Shown here piece after piece: positions 60,546 to 64,000 of a DNA stretch of 64,000 bases. A program made the position numbers and the translations under genes. The DNA comes from Streptomyces xanthochromogenes (GTDB lineage Bacteria; Actinomycetota; Actinomycetes; Streptomycetales; Streptomycetaceae), in contig NZ_BMUZ01000003.1 of NCBI RefSeq assembly GCF_014650455.1, positions 558,001 to 622,000 of the forward strand, given 5' to 3'. Positions within the stretch are counted from its first letter, which is position 1; every line of letters begins with the position of its first letter. The notes beneath the pieces are model-generated. The model was not told the DNA's origin and searched no databases. It saw only the letters and a list, made by a program, of their open reading frames with translations.

Positions 60546-61706
60546 ATGTCGGACACTCCGCCTCGCCCCGAGCCGTTCATCCCGCAGACCGCCCCCGCGG
60601 CGCTCGACGACCTCCGTACGCGGCTGCGTGCGACGAGGTGGCCCGATGCACCGCAGGACGCGGGGTGGGCGCTCGGGACCGATCTCGACTACCTCCGCGA
60701 ACTCGTCGCCTACTGGGCCGACGGGTTCGACTGGTCCGCGCAGGAGGCGGCGCTCGCGCGGCTCCCCCGCTTCCGCGTCCCGCTCGGCGGCCTCGGGATC
60801 CACTTCGTGCACGCCCGGGCGGTGGCCCCGGCCGGCCCCGTTCTGCCCCTGGTCCTCAGCCACGGCTGGCCGGACTCGTTCTGGCGGTATTCGAAGGTCG
60901 TCCCGCTCCTCACCGATCCCGCCGCACACGGCGGCGATCCCGCCGACGCGTTCGACGTGGTGGTGCCCGACATGCCGGGCTACGGGTACTCGGACTCCCC
61001 CGTCGGGGCGCCCCTGGACTCCATCGCCGTCGCCGGACTGTGGGCCGAGCTCATGGGCGTGCTCGGCTACGAGCGGTTCGGGGCATCGGGGGGCGACGTG
61101 GGCAGTCACGTCAGCCGCTACCTCGCGCTCGACCACCCCGACCGGGTCGTGGCGGTGCACCGCACCGACGCGGGCGTGCCGGTCTTCCTCGGCGATCGGG
61201 CGGACCTCGCGCCGCCGGAGCGCGACTGGCTGGACAGCGTCGCCGCCTGGGGCGCGAGCGAGGGCGCGTACGCCGCCATGCACCGTACGAAGCCGCAGAC
61301 GGCCGCCTTCGGTCTGACCGACTCCCCGGCCGGGCTCGCCGCGTGGATCGTCGAGAAGCTCCGGTCGTGGAGCGGCTGCGGGGGTGACATCGAGCGGACC
61401 TTCACGAAGGACGAGATCCTCACGAACATCACGCTCTACTGGCTGACGGGGACCATCGGCTCCTCGATGCGCATGTACAGCGCCAACGCGGCCATCGCGC
61501 CCGCCCAGTTGACCCGGCGGGTCGAGGTGCCGTCGGGGTTCTCGATCTTCCAGGGCGACGTGGTCCGGCCGCCCCGGGCATGGCTGGAGCGCACGGCGAA
61601 CGTCACCTACGCGACGGAGCCGGAACGCGGCGGCCACTTCGCCCCGTTCGAGGAACCCGAGCTGTACGCGGAGGAACTGCGCGCGTTCTTCCGTCCCTAC
61701 CGCTGA
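60546..61706 (+). CDS. Epoxide hydrolase (EHN N-terminus, alpha/beta hydrolase) (386 aa)
   Basis: The N-terminal EHN cap (PFIPQTAPAALDDLRTRLRA) precedes an alpha/beta-hydrolase core with the oxyanion motif LSHGWPDSFWRYSKV (HGWP), the nucleophile region GASGGDVGSHVSRYLALDHP (Asp), and GGHFAPFEEPELYAEEL with the catalytic His. This is the juvenile-hormone-type epoxide hydrolase family, converting epoxides to diols. ATG at 60546 (MSDTPPRPEPFIPQ). A terminator follows. Confidence 0.92.
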   Translation: MSDTPPRPEPFIPQTAPAALDDLRTRLRATRWPDAPQDAGWALGTDLDYLRELVAYWADGFDWSAQEAALARLPRFRVPLGGLGIHFVHARAVAPAGPVLPLVLSHGWPDSFWRYSKVVPLLTDPAAHGGDPADAFDVVVPDMPGYGYSDSPVGAPLDSIAVAGLWAELMGVLGYERFGASGGDVGSHVSRYLALDHPDRVVAVHRTDAGVPVFLGDRADLAPPERDWLDSVAAWGASEGAYAAMHRTKPQTAAFGLTDSPAGLAAWIVEKLRSWSGCGGDIERTFTKDEILTNITLYWLTGTIGSSMRMYSANAAIAPAQLTRRVEVPSGFSIFQGDVVRPPRAWLERTANVTYATEPERGGHFAPFEEPELYAEELRAFFRPYR

Positions 61707-61723
61707 CGAGGTGCCGATGGCAC

Positions 61724-61777
61724 ATGAGGGCGGGGCCGCGTCCCGGACAAGGTTCCGGATTGCGGCCCCGCCCTCAT
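61724..61777. terminator. Strong bidirectional terminator
   Basis: Perfect 16-bp stem (61724-61739 with 61762-61777), 22-base loop with an inner TCCGGA-type stem; between convergent genes. Confidence 0.85.
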
Positions 61778-61790
61778 GGCAGTGCAGCTT

Positions 61791-63350
61791 TCAGCTTCCG
61801 GGCGTCGGGGCCGGGGCCGGTACGAAGGCGAGGAGATGGCGGACGGTTTCCGGGCCGCGCACCCTCGTGCCGAAGACCACCAGCTCACAGGCCTTCGCCG
61901 CACGGCAGTCGACGGTCCGGCCGTCGATCGCGGTGAACGCCGCCGACAGGGTCACCGTCTCGTCCAACCGGCCCTCGTCGCTGGTGGCCGGGGGCCGGGC
62001 ACGGGGGCGGCAACCGAGGGTGTCGGTGGAGCCGGTGGCGCACTCCATGACGAGCGAGTGGTACTGCACCTCGTAGCCCTTGCCCGTCGCCCGCACCGCC
62101 TGGCCGTCCACCAGCCCCTTGTCGGGGTTCACCCGCAAGGTGGGCGGCGCCTCCAGCGGCCCGTGCGGGGCGACACGCAGCGCGACGGTGGTCAGCAGTG
62201 CCCCGTTGTTGTCGGTCAGGGCCAGCGTGCAGGGGTTCGCCGCCGAGGCCGTACGGCAGTCGAACGGCCCGGCAGTGGTCGCGAGTTGGGCGTACAGCTT
62301 CTTCGGCGAGAGTTGGTACGTGCCGTCCGGGTACACCCGGAACTGGCGGCCCGTGTCGTCGTCGCACGTGGTCACGGACGCCGAGGGCCCGCACTCCTTG
62401 ACCCAGACGTAGTCCTTGGGCGGTCCGCCCGCGATGGTGAACTTGACGACGTCACCGTCGCGCAGACCGGTCGTGCGGTCGACGTTCAGCTGCGGGCCGG
62501 CGGCGGCGAGCGCTGACGGCGCCGCCGCTGTCGGCGACACCAGCTGCCAGGGGCCCCAGCCGCCGGGCAGCGTCTGGTAGATCTCCCAGGTGCGGTCGCG
62601 GTTCCATTCACGCGCCGTCAAATGCAGCCTGCCGTCGGCCAGTTGCTCGACCGTCCCGGGCTGGCTCAGGCCCACGTCCTGGCCGGGGACCGGGCCGGTC
62701 GACTGGACGGGGCCCCAGCCCGATGCCGCGCTCTGCTGGTGCCGCAGCTCCATCGTGCTGCCGTTCCTGGAGCCGGAGGCGAAGGCGTCGATGCTGCCGT
62801 CCCGCTCCTTGAACAGCACGACTCCGCCGTGGTACGGGGTCGGGGCCAGGCCGAACGCGTCGGGTTCGCTCCAGCCGGCCGCACTGCCGTTCTCGACGGA
62901 GTGGCAGAACGTACCGTAGGTCGAGAACAGCAGCTCGATGGCTCCCGCGGAGTTCTCCATCGCGGTGATGTAGTAGCTCTTCGGGCCCACGGTCGCCGCG
63001 CTCACACGCTGCCAGGCGCCGTAGGTGCCTCCCGGCGCCACCTGTTCGCGGTGCCAGACGAAGGGCAGGCCCCTGGTCGCCGTCGAGTCGTAGAAGAGCT
63101 GGAACTGGGCGATCCGGCCGTCCGTGCGGTCCACCGAGACCAGGCTGTCGGAGACCGGTGAACTCGCCAGACCCCTGGCACCCGTGTCCGTACTGCACGC
63201 CGGTGTCGTGGCAGCGGCGGCTGCGACGGGCTCCGCCTGGGCAGCCGCCGGCACCGCCGCGACACCGGCACAGGCGATGGCCACCGCGACCAGCCCCCGC
63301 CCGAGCACCCCAACTCCCTTGTCCGAACAGCCTCTTCGTCGTAGACGCAT
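61791..63350 (-). CDS. Secreted protein with two neocarzinostatin-like modules (519 aa)
   Basis: Signal peptide (VLGRGLVAVAIACAGVAAV). The first ~250 residues after it look like a tectonin/lectin-type propeller (APGGTYGAWQRVSAATVGPK, STYGTFCHSVENGSAAGWSE, LHLTAREWNRDRTWEIYQTL). The C-terminal half has two copies of an enediyne-apoprotein-like fold: LNVDRTTGLRDGDVVKFTIAG with CDDDTGRQFRVYPDG and FDCRTASAANPCTLAL, then RVNPDKGLVDGQAVRATGKG and VDCRAAKACELVVFG. Neocarzinostatin-like proteins bind small hydrophobic ligands. GTG at 63308 with AAGGGAG upstream is an alternative start. Role unknown. Confidence 0.8.
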   Translation of the reverse strand: MRLRRRGCSDKGVGVLGRGLVAVAIACAGVAAVPAAAQAEPVAAAAATTPACSTDTGARGLASSPVSDSLVSVDRTDGRIAQFQLFYDSTATRGLPFVWHREQVAPGGTYGAWQRVSAATVGPKSYYITAMENSAGAIELLFSTYGTFCHSVENGSAAGWSEPDAFGLAPTPYHGGVVLFKERDGSIDAFASGSRNGSTMELRHQQSAASGWGPVQSTGPVPGQDVGLSQPGTVEQLADGRLHLTAREWNRDRTWEIYQTLPGGWGPWQLVSPTAAAPSALAAAGPQLNVDRTTGLRDGDVVKFTIAGGPPKDYVWVKECGPSASVTTCDDDTGRQFRVYPDGTYQLSPKKLYAQLATTAGPFDCRTASAANPCTLALTDNNGALLTTVALRVAPHGPLEAPPTLRVNPDKGLVDGQAVRATGKGYEVQYHSLVMECATGSTDTLGCRPRARPPATSDEGRLDETVTLSAAFTAIDGRTVDCRAAKACELVVFGTRVRGPETVRHLLAFVPAPAPTPGS

Positions 63351-63492
63351 CTGCTCCCACCCCAATCGGAATCCCCACCCGGCAGGGGAGAATCCTCTCG
63401 GCGCACGAGGCCCACGACCAGCTCGCAATCGGCCAGCGTCACTATCGAGAACAAGCCGCGGCAAGCGGGGCAGCCCGTCCGTCGCCCGCGCG

Positions 63493-63663
63493 TCAGCACC
63501 GGGCGTCCTCGGCGTCTGCCCGGGACGGGTCCGCGCGCCCGGCCTCGTCCCGGGCAGCGATGTCGCGGATCAGAACGTTCTGATCGTCCGCGATCGTCGC
63601 GAGCACGCGTGCGTGACGGGTGATGAACGTCCACCCCGTGTGCGATTCCGGAACTCCACCCAT
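63493..63663 (-). pseudogene. Truncated winged helix-turn-helix regulator
   Basis: ATG at 63663 gives GWTFITRHARVLATIADDQN and VLIRDIAA, the usual opening of a small MarR/ArsR-like winged helix regulator (GWTFLTNHARVL... family), then diverges into Asp/Arg-rich sequence and stops after 56 residues. The recognition helix and wing are missing. Confidence 0.55.
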
Positions 63664-63805
63664 GGGTGAATCGCAGGCCTGGCGATGCACGCCGAGGGAT
63701 ACCCGAACTTTACTTCATGTATCACTTGACGTGCGTCGCGTGCGCGCGCGAGTCTGGGCGTGCATGACGTGAATGAACTGCCGTAGTGCGCAGGGGGAGA
63801 TGGCC

Positions 63806-64000
63806 ATGCCGCGCTGTGATCAGGACGGGGCCGGGCAGGCCGGCGCATGCACCCGGCTGGCCGCGTTCACCGGCGCGCACCAGCTGTCCGGGCTCACGGT
63901 CTTCAGCCGCCCCGACGGTGACCGGACGGTCGTCAGCGTGTGCGGCGAGCTCGACCTCGCAGCGGACCACCAGCTCCTGCACGTCCTGCGCCCGGACTGC
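63806..64000 (+). CDS. STAS-domain anti-sigma factor antagonist, 3' partial
   Basis: ATG at 63806 (AGGGGGAG upstream) leads to LTVFSRPDGDRTVVSVCGELDLAADHQLLHVLRP, the first beta-strands of a STAS domain (GELD motif). The gene continues past the window end. STAS proteins such as BldG and RsbV counter anti-sigma factors after dephosphorylation; this fits a sigma-factor partner-switch. Confidence 0.85.
   Translation, partial: MPRCDQDGAGQAGACTRLAAFTGAHQLSGLTVFSRPDGDRTVVSVCGELDLAADHQLLHVLRPDC

Noticed and set aside
63568..63585. GATCAGAACGTTCTGATC palindrome as an operator
   Set aside because: It lies within the codons of a decayed regulator gene, so it may be chance or coding constraint.

Overview
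The window is very GC-rich (third positions almost all G/C) and dense with short intergenic gaps, Tat/Sec-secreted enzymes, FG-GAP proteins, CsbD/PRC-barrel stress proteins and a SigB/SigF-type sigma factor. This is typical of a Streptomyces chromosome. About 55 genes can be supported. Two are cut by the window edges, two look broken, and no rRNA, tRNA, IS element or CRISPR array was seen.

Layout. 1-6.4 kb: the 3' part of an FG-GAP protein with a degenerate trypsin-like domain, two PRC-barrel stress-type proteins, a methyltransferase and a lipoprotein. 6.5-10 kb: an NAD(P)-binding protein, then class III ribonucleotide reductase nrdD-nrdG preceded by a tandem NrdR-box pair and a cobalamin riboswitch. 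10-15.8 kb: glyoxylate-shunt region, with RamB/ScfR-type regulator divergent from aceA (isocitrate lyase), aceB (malate synthase) and a 3-hydroxybutyryl-CoA dehydrogenase. 15.8-19.8 kb: a metallo-hydrolase, a membrane protein with a degenerate sigma-factor-like N-terminus, and a glyoxalase-fold protein. 20-22.4 kb: small stress-type proteins (CsbD, hydrophobic peptide) and a SigB/SigF-family sigma factor. 22.6-26.3 kb: an SMP-30-like lactonase, then a three-gene set of 91-aa protein, polyprenyl synthase and MpaB/Lcp-type oxygenase. 26.5-33.4 kb: maleylpyruvate-isomerase-like protein, cupin/LysR pair, a TTA-containing FAD monooxygenase, acyl-CoA dehydrogenase with a PadR regulator, and a cytochrome P450 remnant. 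33.4-37.5 kb: a resistance-like block (Vat-type acetyltransferase; TetR, MFS exporter and TetX-like monooxygenase). 37.6-51.5 kb: a carbohydrate locus with a GH55-like protein, a DUF1996 protein, a clan GH-A enzyme with an F5/8C module, GH3, a LacI regulator, a CebEFG/BglEFG-like sugar ABC transporter without its own ATPase, and GH1. 51.7-64 kb: secreted proteins (FG-GAP, CBM20 alpha-amylase, lamin-tail, neocarzinostatin-like), small enzymes, an epoxide hydrolase and the start of a STAS-domain protein.

How the parts fit. The glucan locus reads as a substrate-to-sugar pathway: secreted beta-glucan-active enzymes release oligosaccharides, the ABC transporter imports them, and GH1/GH3 hydrolyse them. 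Palindromes with an AGCGCT core lie in front of the GH55-like gene, the DUF1996 gene and lacI, so one LacI repressor probably links them. The nrdDG leader combines two deoxyribonucleotide-control devices, NrdR for (d)ATP and the riboswitch for B12. The aceA/aceB/ramB region is the C2-assimilation switch.

The best candidates for under-described biology are the doubly controlled class III ribonucleotide reductase, the polyprenyl synthase plus MpaB-type oxygenase set, the membrane-anchored sigma-like fusion protein, the DUF1996 protein inside a beta-glucan regulon, and a secreted protein with two neocarzinostatin-like modules. None was tested by database search; all assignments come from reading motifs and context.
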